Source of the DNA: an uncultured Alphaproteobacteria bacterium
Lineage (GTDB): Bacteria > Pseudomonadota > Alphaproteobacteria > RF32 > CAG-239
DNA length: 40,397 nt
Reading direction: 5' to 3'
Assembly (NCBI GenBank): GCA_910577095.1
Contig: CAJTLY010000016.1
Coordinates: forward strand, 1 to 40,397
The notes beneath the pieces are model-generated. The model was not told the origin of the DNA, ran no database searches, and worked only from the letters and a program-made list of their open reading frames with translations. The position numbers were made by a program, and so were the translations under genes. This document shows, piece after piece, positions 24,482 through 32,121 of the stretch. Every line of letters begins with the position of its first letter. Within the stretch, counting starts at the first letter, position 1.

Positions 24482-25168
24482 ATGAGAATAAGTGAAAAAG
24501 AATTAGCAGCAAAAGCTTATGCATTTGCTCAAGAGTATCATGCCGGTGAAGCATCAGGACATGACTTTGAACATATTAAAAGAGTTTACGCCAATGCCAA
24601 ATCTCTTTTGAAACAAGCCGATGATGCAGACAGCTTTATCGTTGAGATGAGTGCGTTGCTGCATGATGTTGATGATCGAAAACTCAATACCGACGGGAAC
24701 AATACCCGGCGTTTTCTCGAAAGCATCAACTTGAACGATGAGCAAATAAAAACAATAATCAATACCATTGAAGCGATCGGATATTCCAAAACCGGAGACA
24801 AACCTCAGTTGGAAACGATTGAAATGAGATTGTTGTTTGATGCCGACAAGCTGGATGCGATCGGCGCAATCGGTATCTGTCGTGTTCTGGCCTTTAGTTC
24901 CAAAATTCAAAGACCGTTATTTGACGAGACGTTTTTTCCGAAGGAGAAGATGACGTCGGAAGAATATATGGATCTGAAACGAAAGGACACCACGGTTAAT
25001 CACTTTTTTGATAAGCTGTTGAAGCTGAAAAATGCGATGCAGACGAAAGAAGGAAAGGCCGAGGCTGAAAAACGGCACGACTTTATGGTTGCGTTCTTAA
25101 AGGAATTTTTCCGTGAACAAAATCAGACGGAATGGATTAAGTTTCTGGAAGATTTCGAAGCAAAGTAA
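24482..25168 (+). CDS. HD-domain phosphohydrolase (YedJ/YpgQ-like)
   Basis: 228 residues. The HD metal site is complete: GHDFEHIKRV (His27 and His31), SALLHDVDDRK (His61-Asp62) and LLFDADKLDAIGAIGICRV (Asp120 and Asp125). This order is typical of the small YedJ-type group, which hydrolyses nucleotide or other phosphoesters; substrate unknown. No Shine-Dalgarno site precedes the ATG (AAAAAATAGAAATC). A TATCTTTG at 24438-24445 resembles the Bacteroidota -7 promoter element TAnnTTTG. It follows the macro-domain gene but has a hairpin between, so a shared transcript is doubtful. Confidence 0.88.
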   Translation: MRISEKELAAKAYAFAQEYHAGEASGHDFEHIKRVYANAKSLLKQADDADSFIVEMSALLHDVDDRKLNTDGNNTRRFLESINLNDEQIKTIINTIEAIGYSKTGDKPQLETIEMRLLFDADKLDAIGAIGICRVLAFSSKIQRPLFDETFFPKEKMTSEEYMDLKRKDTTVNHFFDKLLKLKNAMQTKEGKAEAEKRHDFMVAFLKEFFREQNQTEWIKFLEDFEAK

Positions 25169-25186
25169 TTTCGCTGCGTCTTAAAG

Positions 25187-25222
25187 ACATCCTTAACCGA
25201 TAGTGGTTAGGGATGTTTTTTT
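25187..25222 (+). terminator. terminator after the HD gene
   Basis: Arms ACATCCTTAACC and GGTTAGGGATGT (one wobble pair) with a six-base loop, then seven T. Confidence 0.85.
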
Positions 25223-25520
25223 GCGTAAAAACGGAACTGAAACATAAAAGACGATCATCCCAATAAAGACTTTTACCGGTTAATAAAGAAAATTTTCCTG
25301 ATCATGACAAAACTTTTCTTTTGGGAGAGGCGTGAGTCTTTGACAATGTTTGTTTTGGAATGTTTCGCCGTTGTTTTCTTTTCAAAAAGACAACACATTT
25401 TTTCCAGAAGCGGTTTTGGTAACTGCTGTTTTGTTCATTTAAGTATTGAAAATTTAGATGAAATAGCGTATTCAATAACCGGAAATAAATTTATTAATTA
25501 ATCATTTAAGTATTATTCAC
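25223..25520. other. 298-base gap between the HD gene and the 25521 gene
   Basis: It contains a 65-codon frame (25304-25501) without a ribosome site or recognisable domain, which I do not call. AT-rich, otherwise featureless. Confidence 0.4.
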
Positions 25521-25973
25521 ATGAAAGTTTTTGTAAATACCCTTTCAGGTCATCTTAGAGGTGTTCTGGAAAATTTAGGAATTGAAGCCGAAGTGCAAAG
25601 AGTTGTTTTCGTTCATGGTTGCTCACAAGCGATAATTTGTTCTGTTTCAACCGAATCGGAGACGACTATGGAAACAATATTGAAACTTCTGGACGACTTT
25701 GGTGACAAATATTCCAAGGCCGGGTTTGGAACGAATTATGACAATTTATATACTTGGACGTTCAAGGCGGAAGCAGAAAAAGTTGCGGAAGCACTTGAAA
25801 CCTTCAGTAATAAATTCATAAGCAGATATTACATATCTTCTTCAGGCAATGGGGAGGCCCGTTTAGAACTAATTCTTAATGAGCAGTTGCTTGAAGAATG
25901 GAATTTGGGACTACGGATGCTCTTGGAGCATTTGAAGAAGGTCGGAATTTATGCAACCGGCTGCTGGAGTTAG
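25521..25973 (+). CDS. hypothetical protein
   Basis: 150 residues, not recognised. The sequence alternates strands and helices (MKVFVNTLSGHLRGVLENLG, RVVFVHGCSQAIICSV, a helix METILKLLDDFGDKY, a second strand pair, then LRMLLEHLKKVGIYATGC). Two similar-looking halves might form a ferredoxin-like alpha-beta sandwich, which is only a guess. No signal peptide or membrane segment. The ATG lacks a ribosome site (TATTATTCAC). A terminator follows. Confidence 0.65.
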   Translation: MKVFVNTLSGHLRGVLENLGIEAEVQRVVFVHGCSQAIICSVSTESETTMETILKLLDDFGDKYSKAGFGTNYDNLYTWTFKAEAEKVAEALETFSNKFISRYYISSSGNGEARLELILNEQLLEEWNLGLRMLLEHLKKVGIYATGCWS

Positions 25974-25986
25974 GAAAATTACTTTA

Positions 25987-26023
25987 AGCATCATTCTCTG
26001 TAAGGGGGATGATGCTTTTTTTG
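25987..26023 (+). terminator. terminator after the 25521 gene
   Basis: Arms AGCATCAT and ATGATGCT with a loop of about 14 bases and a T7 run. Confidence 0.8.
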
Positions 26024-26174
26024 TATAAAAATTTGCAATAAAGGCGGAAGTCTTAAAAATAGTGTGCAATGCCGTGCCGTTATCGGACTAATGAGGATGT
26101 GCTAAAATAAATTTATATATTAAAGCAAATAAATGATCAACGCATAAAAAATATCACAATTCGTCACTTTTTCC

Positions 26175-26296
26175 TAAAAGTCCGATAATTGTGCAAAAGT
26201 TGCTGTTTTCAAAACTCACAAAACCGGATTTGACGAAAGGCTTGGTTTTTATAACGAGAAAGCACCTTTAAAGGTGCTTTTCTAAAACTGGTGCGC
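26175..26296 (+). repeat. R1, left imperfect direct repeat flanking the restriction island
   Basis: About 120 bases that align with 31171-31293 at roughly three quarters identity by eye. Shared blocks include TTCAAAACT, AAAGGCTTGGTTT/AAAGCCTTGGTTT, ATAAC, the hairpin GCACC..GGTGC, and TGGTGC at the right end. Read leftward, its right end looks like a tRNA CCA end (GCACCA) followed by a terminator. Confidence 0.7.
26259..26283 (-). terminator. hairpin inside R1
   Basis: Perfect palindrome AAAGCACCTTT/AAAGGTGCTTT. It is the counterpart of the tRNA-Thr terminator in R2, without a downstream gene copy that needs it. Confidence 0.5.
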
Positions 26297-26484
26297 GATA
26301 CTGTGCAATTATCGGACTGAAAATTATGAGGAATTTAAGGTTTTGAGGAGAAAAATTGATATGTTTGACGAGTCGCCACATGATATCTTAAATGACTAGC
26401 GGTTAAATTTGTGTTAATATTAACCAAAAATTATTATATTTTTTTATAGTATATTGCTATAAATCCAGTATGGAGTATTAAATT

Positions 26485-27708
26485 ATGGATATTAAAAAAT
26501 TACTTTTGACACTAGGCTTTAAGCCTAAAAATGATACTGTTGATGTGTATGCTAAAGCATATCAGCAACATAATGGATATGTAATTGAAGTAGATTTTTC
26601 TAAAAAGTCCATAAATTATGGTAAAATTGCAGCAGATTGTAAAACTACTCAAAATTTTTCCCAAGATGAAAATTGGGTCGTTTTGGAATGTGTTAACCGT
26701 TTACTTGAAAAAGGATACAGCCCTAAAAATATCATCCTCGAAAAAACTTGGCCTGCCGGACATGGAACATCTGGACGTTTGGATATATGTGTAAATAAAG
26801 ATGATGGTTCTGAATTTTTACTTGTAGAGTGTAAAACTTGGGGTAAAGAATTTGATAAAGAGCTAAACAATATGCAAAAAAATGGCGGTCAGTTGTTTAC
26901 TTATTTTAAGTTTAGTAATAAAGCTGACATTTTAATGCTTTATACTTCAAAATTGGATAAAAACAATTTCGAATATAAAAATGCAATTATAAAAATTGAA
27001 GATGATTACAGAATTGGCGATATAAAAGATTTTTATGATAAATGGAATAAACTAACTAAAGATAATGGTGTTTTTGAATCTTGGGTTGCTCCATATAGCT
27101 TTGAAAGCAAAGCTCTTATAAAAAGTCAGCTGAAACCAATAACTCAAGATGATTCAAGTTTTATTTTTAATCAGTTTTTAGAGATTTTAAGGCACAATGT
27201 TGTTTCCGATAAAGGAAATGCCTTTAATAAGATTTTTACCCTATTTCTCTGCAAAGTATATGATGAAACATCAAAACAAGATGATGATGAGCTTGATTTT
27301 CAATGGAAAGAAGGACGGGATAATAATGTTTCTTTCCAATTAAGACTAACTGATTTATATAAAAATGGAATGAAGGTGTTTTTGTCAAGAGTTGTAAGTG
27401 ACTTTGATGAAAAAGAGTTTGAGAATAAGTATCAACACTTATCTTCGCAGGTAAAAGAACAGCTTTTACAAGAAATAAATATATTGCGATTAGAAAAAAA
27501 TAATGAATTTGCAATTAAAGAGGTTTACGACCATGATTCGTTTATTGAAAATGCCAAAATTGTAAAAGAAGTTGTTGAGTTATTACAAGGTTATCGAATT
27601 CGTTATAACAAACGTCAACAATATTTATCTGATTTTTTTGAGTTGCTTTTAACAACGGGATTAAAGCAAGAAGCTGGGCAATTCTTTACACCGGTTCCGA
27701 TTGCATAA
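26485..27708 (+). CDS. fused restriction-modification protein, N-terminal part (nuclease + HsdM N-domain), ends at in-frame TAA
   Basis: 407 residues with GGAG nine bases before the ATG. A PD-(D/E)xK nuclease fold is visible: SGRLDICVN (Asp100) and FLLVECKTWG (Glu115, Lys117). Residues 215-400 match the helical N-terminal domain of N6-adenine methylases, ending in EAGQFFTPVPIA. In homologues this segment continues RxxxxxL into motif I. Here a TAA at 27706-27708 interrupts, and the same frame continues as FIIKSLPLDEI into the methylase core. The gene is therefore one R-M-S (type IIG/BcgI-like) enzyme split by a single nonsense codon. DNA is much more AT-rich than the flanks, suggesting transfer. 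Confidence 0.85.
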   Translation: MDIKKLLLTLGFKPKNDTVDVYAKAYQQHNGYVIEVDFSKKSINYGKIAADCKTTQNFSQDENWVVLECVNRLLEKGYSPKNIILEKTWPAGHGTSGRLDICVNKDDGSEFLLVECKTWGKEFDKELNNMQKNGGQLFTYFKFSNKADILMLYTSKLDKNNFEYKNAIIKIEDDYRIGDIKDFYDKWNKLTKDNGVFESWVAPYSFESKALIKSQLKPITQDDSSFIFNQFLEILRHNVVSDKGNAFNKIFTLFLCKVYDETSKQDDDELDFQWKEGRDNNVSFQLRLTDLYKNGMKVFLSRVVSDFDEKEFENKYQHLSSQVKEQLLQEINILRLEKNNEFAIKEVYDHDSFIENAKIVKEVVELLQGYRIRYNKRQQYLSDFFELLLTTGLKQEAGQFFTPVPIA

Positions 27709-27723
27709 TTTATTATAAAAAGT

Positions 27724-30264
27724 TTGCCATTAGATGAAATTGTAAGTAATAAATTAAACTCGAAAGATGGCAATATTTTACCTTATATGATTGATTATGC
27801 TGCAGGAAGTGGACACTTTATTACGGAATATATGCACGAAGTTCAGGATATTATCAATAAAAAAGAACCGTCAAAATATATACAAGGCACAAAGAACAAT
27901 TTATTGTTTTGGCAAAATGCAAACTATGAGTGGGCAACAGACTATGTTTATGGAATAGAAAAAGATTATAGACTTGTCAAAGTTGGTAAAGTTGGTTGTT
28001 ATTTGCATGGCGATGGTTTAGCTAATGTTATTTTAAGTGATGGCTTAGGTAATTTTGTAAATACAAAAGATTATAAAGGCAAATTACATAAAACTAATGG
28101 AGATAACTCAAAAGATAATCAACAATTTGATGTTATATTGAGCAATCCGCCATATTCTGTATCTTCATTCAAACAAACGACAAGAGATTACTATACTGAA
28201 AAAGATTTTGAGTTATATTCTTCTTTAACGGATAACAGTTCTGAAATAGAATGCCTATTTGTTGAGCGAACAAAACAATTACTTAAAGATGGTGGCATTG
28301 CTGGTATAATTTTACCGAGTTCAATTCTTACAAATTCTGGTATTTATACAAAAACCAGAGAATTACTCTTGAAGTATTTTGAAATTGTGGGAATAACTGA
28401 ACTTGGTTCCAATACATTTATGGCAACGGGGACAAATACGGTTATTTTATTCTTACGCAGAAGAAACAATTATGAATGTATAAATCTTCAAAAATCTGTA
28501 GATAAATTCTTTGCTGATTTTATTGATGTGACAATCAATGAAATAGAGATACCAGTCTCAAAGTATGTGAGCCATGTTTGGGAAGGTTTGACTTTTGAAG
28601 ATTATGTTACTTTATTAGAGAAAAATCCGAATGATAAGGTTAAAAATCACGATTTATATAAGGAATATTCTCAAAAAATAAAACAAGATAAAGACTTCTG
28701 GAATAAAATTATTGCAGTAGAAAAAGAAAAACTTTATTACTTTATTTTAGCATATTCTCAAAAAGTTGTGATTATTAAAACCGGAGAAAAAGATGCTGAA
28801 AAGCGATTTTTAGGTTATGAATTCTCTAATCGCAGAGGTTCGGAAGGTATTCACGCTATCCAAAGAGGCAAATCTATTGATGATTGTACCAGATTATTTG
28901 ATATAAATTCTTTTGATAATCCGCAAAAGGCAAGTACCTATATCTATAAGGCTTTTAAGGATGAAAATATTGATATTGATGAAAGCTTAAAAGATAATAT
29001 CTCAAAAGTAAATCTGCTTGATATGATGACTTTTGATAGGGCAGATTTTGAGAAAACAATCAATGTAAAAGCTAAAAAAAAAATAAAAATTGAGAGTAAA
29101 TGGCCTCTTGTTTCTTTGGAGAAAATCGTATCGCAAATTGAAACGGGAGCTAGGCCTTCTGGTGGAGTGAAAAATAATACAACAGGAATTTTATCATTAG
29201 GTGGTGAGCATATACATAATACCTCTGGTTTCTTAAATATTGAAAACCCAAAATATGTTCCTGTTGAATTTTATCAAAAGGCAAAATCGGGAAAAATAAA
29301 AAGTTTAGATATTTTGCTTTGTAAAGATGGGGCTTTGACAGGAAAGATCGCATTGGTCAGAAATGAACTTGATAAAGTTTCAGCAATGGTTAATGAACAT
29401 GTCTTTATTATGCGATGTGCGGATTCAAATACTCAAAAGTATGTTTTTAATATTTTGCACAGTAATACAGGGCAACAAGTATTAAGGGAAAATATTACTG
29501 GAGCTGCACAAGGAGGGTTAAATTCCACTAACCTGAAAGCGATTCAAATTCCACTTCCTCCACTAGACATTCAGCAAAAAATCATTGATGAAATTGAGGA
29601 AATTGAAAAGCAACAAAATATCTTAAGTAAAATTCAAATTGATACAGCCAAAGAAATAGATGATATTATAGAAAATTGTCACAAAAAGTACCCTCTTGTT
29701 AAATTGAAGACTATTGTCTCAACCAATCCTTCTAAAAATGAAGTAAAAGATTTAAATGAAAATATGTCTATTTCATTCATTGATATGCCATCAGTAAATA
29801 ATAAGGGATTTATTGAAAAAGAAGTAATAAAATCTTATTCCGAAGTAAAAAAAGGTAGTTATACATATTTCAAAAAAGGTGATGTAATTATAGCTAAAAT
29901 TACTCCCTGTATGGAAAATGGTAAATGTGCATATACAGAAAATCTTCAATGTGAAGTAGGGTTTGGCAGTTCAGAATTCCATGTATTTAGACCATTGGAT
30001 AGAATTCTAGGTAAATATTTATTTTCTATCTTAAATAGAAATAATGTAAGAAAGGACGCAGAGAAACAAATGACTGGAGCAAGCGGCCATAGACGCGTTC
30101 CTATATCATTTTATGAAGTACTTAATATTCCATTACCCTCTATAGAACAACAGCAAAAAATTATTTCTCAAATTGAGAAGCTTGAAAAACAAATTGATGA
30201 AGCTCAGAAAGCTATTGATGCATCTGCAGAACTCAAAAATGCGATTTTGAAAAAGTATCTATAA
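27724..30264 (+). CDS. fused restriction-modification protein, C-terminal part (N6-adenine methylase + two specificity domains)
   Basis: 846 residues in the same frame as the preceding part, 15 bases after its stop. The AdoMet motif I is DYAAGSGHFI (residues 24-33) and motif IV is SNPPYS (Asn141). Two HsdS-like target-recognition domains follow, starting near 460 (WPLVSLEKIVSQIETGA) and 656 (YPLVKLKTIVS). Each ends in a conserved helix (LPPLDIQQKIIDEIEEIEK; LPSIEQQQKIISQIEKLEKQ). The TTG at 27724 has no ribosome site, so expression would need readthrough or reinitiation. If made, this part has everything needed for sequence-specific adenine methylation but no nuclease. Confidence 0.85.
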   Translation: MPLDEIVSNKLNSKDGNILPYMIDYAAGSGHFITEYMHEVQDIINKKEPSKYIQGTKNNLLFWQNANYEWATDYVYGIEKDYRLVKVGKVGCYLHGDGLANVILSDGLGNFVNTKDYKGKLHKTNGDNSKDNQQFDVILSNPPYSVSSFKQTTRDYYTEKDFELYSSLTDNSSEIECLFVERTKQLLKDGGIAGIILPSSILTNSGIYTKTRELLLKYFEIVGITELGSNTFMATGTNTVILFLRRRNNYECINLQKSVDKFFADFIDVTINEIEIPVSKYVSHVWEGLTFEDYVTLLEKNPNDKVKNHDLYKEYSQKIKQDKDFWNKIIAVEKEKLYYFILAYSQKVVIIKTGEKDAEKRFLGYEFSNRRGSEGIHAIQRGKSIDDCTRLFDINSFDNPQKASTYIYKAFKDENIDIDESLKDNISKVNLLDMMTFDRADFEKTINVKAKKKIKIESKWPLVSLEKIVSQIETGARPSGGVKNNTTGILSLGGEHIHNTSGFLNIENPKYVPVEFYQKAKSGKIKSLDILLCKDGALTGKIALVRNELDKVSAMVNEHVFIMRCADSNTQKYVFNILHSNTGQQVLRENITGAAQGGLNSTNLKAIQIPLPPLDIQQKIIDEIEEIEKQQNILSKIQIDTAKEIDDIIENCHKKYPLVKLKTIVSTNPSKNEVKDLNENMSISFIDMPSVNNKGFIEKEVIKSYSEVKKGSYTYFKKGDVIIAKITPCMENGKCAYTENLQCEVGFGSSEFHVFRPLDRILGKYLFSILNRNNVRKDAEKQMTGASGHRRVPISFYEVLNIPLPSIEQQQKIISQIEKLEKQIDEAQKAIDASAELKNAILKKYL

Positions 30265-30309
30265 ATAAAAAACTTCATACCGAGATGTTTTTCATTTACA
30301 CACGACTTA

Positions 30310-30344
30310 TTGCCTTTGGGGGCATTAAGTTAACCCAAAGGCAA
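30310..30344 (+). terminator. terminator between the RM gene and the convergent NERD gene
   Basis: Perfect 11-base arms TTGCCTTTGGG and CCCAAAGGCAA with a 13-base loop. Weak A/T flanks on both sides. Confidence 0.5.
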
Positions 30345-30373
30345 AATACAATAAAATTTTATCCAATCTATAA

Positions 30374-31075
30374 TTATTGAAAGATTCTATCTGTACCTAG
30401 CATATTTTTTATATTTTCAATGTGTTGACTTTCTGTTCCTAATTTATCACCGTTTGCAACAGCTTCTTTTAATATTTCAACAACTCTGTGTTTATCTTTG
30501 TAGTTAGCTAAAGGATTCCCTTGTATAATTTTATTAACAACATCAATTACTCTATACCATTTTGTTACGAAAGTTTCTTTAGGAATAAAGCTAATATCCT
30601 GTAATTCACTATTACCATAGAATACGATTACAGAATAAAAAGGAACATTTTCTTTGAGCTTTTGACGAAGTTGTTTAATATGGGTATTATTTTGCATAAT
30701 GGGATTATAAAATCGGTATTTTTCATTACCATAAGCTAAAACTTGTGTCCATTTAGTCTGGTTACCCTTTCCATAAAGCCAACCACTGAAATTTTTAACT
30801 TCAAAAACAATAATACCAACTCTTGTTGCGACAACCAAGTCTATTTGTGAAAAATTTCCATCGTTTTTAGCAATATACAAATCGTGAAATATCGCTTGAG
30901 GATGTATTCCTGATTTTAATAATGTTAATATTAGATGTCGCTCAGAAACAGTCCCTCTTGATAAACTTGTCACACTCTGAATTAATTCTTTATTTTGCTT
31001 TGTTATAACAGCATTTCGCCACATTTTATATATGGCATATAAAGTTACTGCTATGATTATAATTAAAATTTCCAT
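30374..31075 (-). CDS. NERD-domain protein with N-terminal membrane helix
   Basis: 233 residues from ATG 31075; a TTG two codons upstream is an alternative. Residues 1-20 are a membrane anchor (MEILIIIIAVTLYAIYKMW). A NERD nuclease-related domain follows, with GTVSERHLILTLL, DGNFSQIDLVVATRVGIIVFEVKNFSG (Asp and Glu-x-Lys of a PD-(D/E)xK-like site) and a YRFYNPIMQN segment. NERD proteins are thought to act on DNA or RNA; the role here is unproven. Its position beside the restriction gene inside the AT-rich island suggests a defence or mobile-element role. No ribosome site is visible. Confidence 0.82.
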   Translation of the reverse strand: MEILIIIIAVTLYAIYKMWRNAVITKQNKELIQSVTSLSRGTVSERHLILTLLKSGIHPQAIFHDLYIAKNDGNFSQIDLVVATRVGIIVFEVKNFSGWLYGKGNQTKWTQVLAYGNEKYRFYNPIMQNNTHIKQLRQKLKENVPFYSVIVFYGNSELQDISFIPKETFVTKWYRVIDVVNKIIQGNPLANYKDKHRVVEILKEAVANGDKLGTESQHIENIKNMLGTDRIFQ

Positions 31076-31170
31076 AATCAAAATGTTATGCTGAATAAAT
31101 TAAATTTTCAATCATTTTTATCGGACTGGGATTTGAAATTGTAAAAAGCTTGATTTTCTTGGCCTTCGCA

Positions 31171-31293
31171 TAAAAAGTCTGATAACTTTGCGAAAAATGC
31201 CAATTTCAAAACTTCCAAAATCGGACTTACTCAAAGCCTTGGTTTACATAACAAAAAAGCACCTCGAAAGGTGCATTTTAATAAATGGTGCCG
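31171..31293 (+). repeat. R2, right imperfect direct repeat, abutting tRNA-Thr(GGT)
   Basis: Partner of R1. It runs into the CCA end of the tRNA gene at 31286 and includes its terminator. An ATCGGACTT at 31220 repeats the T-arm sequence of the tRNA (31303-31311). Confidence 0.7.
31253..31274 (-). terminator. terminator of tRNA-Thr(GGT)
   Basis: Read leftward, GCACCT-TTCG-AGGTGC followed by six T, starting 11 bases after the tRNA end. Confidence 0.75.
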
Positions 31294-31360
31294 CTAGCAA
31301 GAATCGGACTTGCGACCCCACCCTTACCAAGGGTGTGCTCTACCACTGAGCTATAGCGGC
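31286..31360 (-). tRNA. tRNA-Thr (anticodon GGT)
   Basis: 75 bases including CCA. Acceptor GCCGCTA/TAGCGGC, D arm GCTC/GAGC, anticodon stem CACCC/GGGTG with loop TTGGTAA, T arm GCAAG-TCCGATT-CTTGC. Anticodon GGT reads ACC and ACU. All stems are intact. Confidence 0.96.
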
Positions 31361-31505
31361 ATAATAATCTTTTTTAACCGAGCCCACCCTAGGGTGTGCC
31401 TTTGGCATCTAAGCTCACTTCGGTTGCTGACGCTGCCCTTTTTCGCTAAGATGTTCCAGAGAGCTTGCAGACAAAATCGATACAACGTATCAATTTTACT
31501 TAGCG
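31361..31505 (-). other. structured insert between the tRNA-Thr gene and an upstream copy of its 5' end
   Basis: About 145 bases. Read leftward it contains CGCTAAG pairing with CTTAGCG, an inner hairpin AAAATTGATAC/GTATCGATTTT, a palindrome ACCCTAGGGT next to GCAC and GGG as in the tRNA anticodon arm, and a closing pair ACCGAA/TTCGGT-like. It lies between the likely tRNA promoter and the intact tRNA, so it should be part of the precursor transcript. Confidence 0.5.
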
Positions 31506-31530
31506 CTACCACTGAGCTATAGCGGCATAA
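31506..31530 (-). repeat. duplicate of the tRNA-Thr(GGT) 5' end
   Basis: 25 bases identical to 31340-31364. It covers tRNA positions 1-21 (GCCGCTATAGCTCAGTGGTAG) minus the rest of the cloverleaf, plus four bases upstream. No anticodon or T arm follows. Confidence 0.85.
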
Positions 31531-31543
31531 CTGAATTGAGGGG

Positions 31544-31572
31544 AATATAGAACATCTTTTTAATAAATGCAA
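31544..31572 (-). promoter_or_regulatory. promoter upstream of the tRNA-Thr 5' duplicate
   Basis: Read leftward, TTGCAT (31567-31572), a 17-base spacer and TATATT (31544-31549). The predicted start lies about ten bases before the partial tRNA copy. This is probably the original tRNA-Thr promoter. Confidence 0.6.
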
Positions 31573-31854
31573 TAATTTTTTCATATAATCGGCAAAAATT
31601 TTGATGGTGCTTTTAATATATTGATTCTGCGTAGTATTTAGGCGGTTTAGGATAAAACGTGTCGGGAATGTTTTTAAGGCAGTTGAAATCAGCCGGAAAA
31701 TTCGGGGGGGAGTTTGAAATGAACCTATCGGTTTGGACCTGAAATTGCAATCGTTTCTTTTTTTATGATGCTGTCGGAGGTTTATTTTGGGTTTTGGGTT
31801 GCTATCAAGGTGAAAAAAAACTATATTTACAGATGAATGGAAAAAGGATGAACT
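31573..31854. other. non-coding stretch left of the small membrane protein
   Basis: 282 bases with no credible frame, hairpin or repeat that I can support. The far right should contain the promoter for the 31855 operon, but no clear hexamer pair stands out. Confidence 0.4.
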
Positions 31855-32106
31855 ATGCAAAAAGTACTATCGTGGATTTTGATGTTTTTGGCGGCCGGGT
31901 TGTTTTTTACGGTTTTCTTATATGTGGCTTCAATAGTTATTCCGTTGTTGCTGCTGGTTGTTGTCTTCGGTTTGGGGTGGATCCGTTATAAACAGCAAAA
32001 GGCGCTCAAGCTGTCTGATGACGTTGGTCTCCGGCAGCGTCGGCGGCGGCCTCAAGGCGAAATTATTGACGCGGAATATGAAATTATAGATGACGACAAA
32101 CGTTAA
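31855..32106 (+). CDS. small two-TM membrane protein upstream of the ROK kinase
   Basis: 83 residues with AAGGAT about eight bases before the ATG. Residues 3-42 hold two hydrophobic helices (SWILMFLAAGLFFTVFLYVA; IVIPLLLLVVVFGLGWI). A basic stretch follows (LRQRRRRPQGE) and an acidic tail EIIDAEYEIIDDDKR. It ends 15 bases before the ROK kinase start and is likely co-transcribed. Function unknown. Confidence 0.75.
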   Translation: MQKVLSWILMFLAAGLFFTVFLYVASIVIPLLLLVVVFGLGWIRYKQQKALKLSDDVGLRQRRRRPQGEIIDAEYEIIDDDKR

Positions 32107-32121
32107 CGGGAGAAGCGGGGA

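Larger units (their letters stand above)
26024..26484. other. 461-base left border of the restriction island
   Basis: No gene. It holds direct repeat R1 (26175-26296), two ATCGGACT cores (26082, 26311) and a 13-base inverted pair AGTCCGATAATTG/CAATTATCGGACT that brackets R1. A palindrome GTTAATATTAAC lies at 26413-26424. GC content falls sharply here compared with the left side. Confidence 0.6.

Noticed and set aside
25304..25501. 65-codon rightward frame before the 25521 gene
   Set aside because: No ribosome site, no domain and no supporting promoter or conservation signal visible.
26485..30264. Reassigned TAA codon as explanation of the RM interruption
   Set aside because: Other genes in the window end in TAA (for example ptsP at 4042 and def at 38474), so the standard code applies.
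31310..31522. 70-codon frame across tRNA-Thr(GGT) and its insert
   Set aside because: It is translated antisense to the tRNA; such frames are false products of tRNA sequence.
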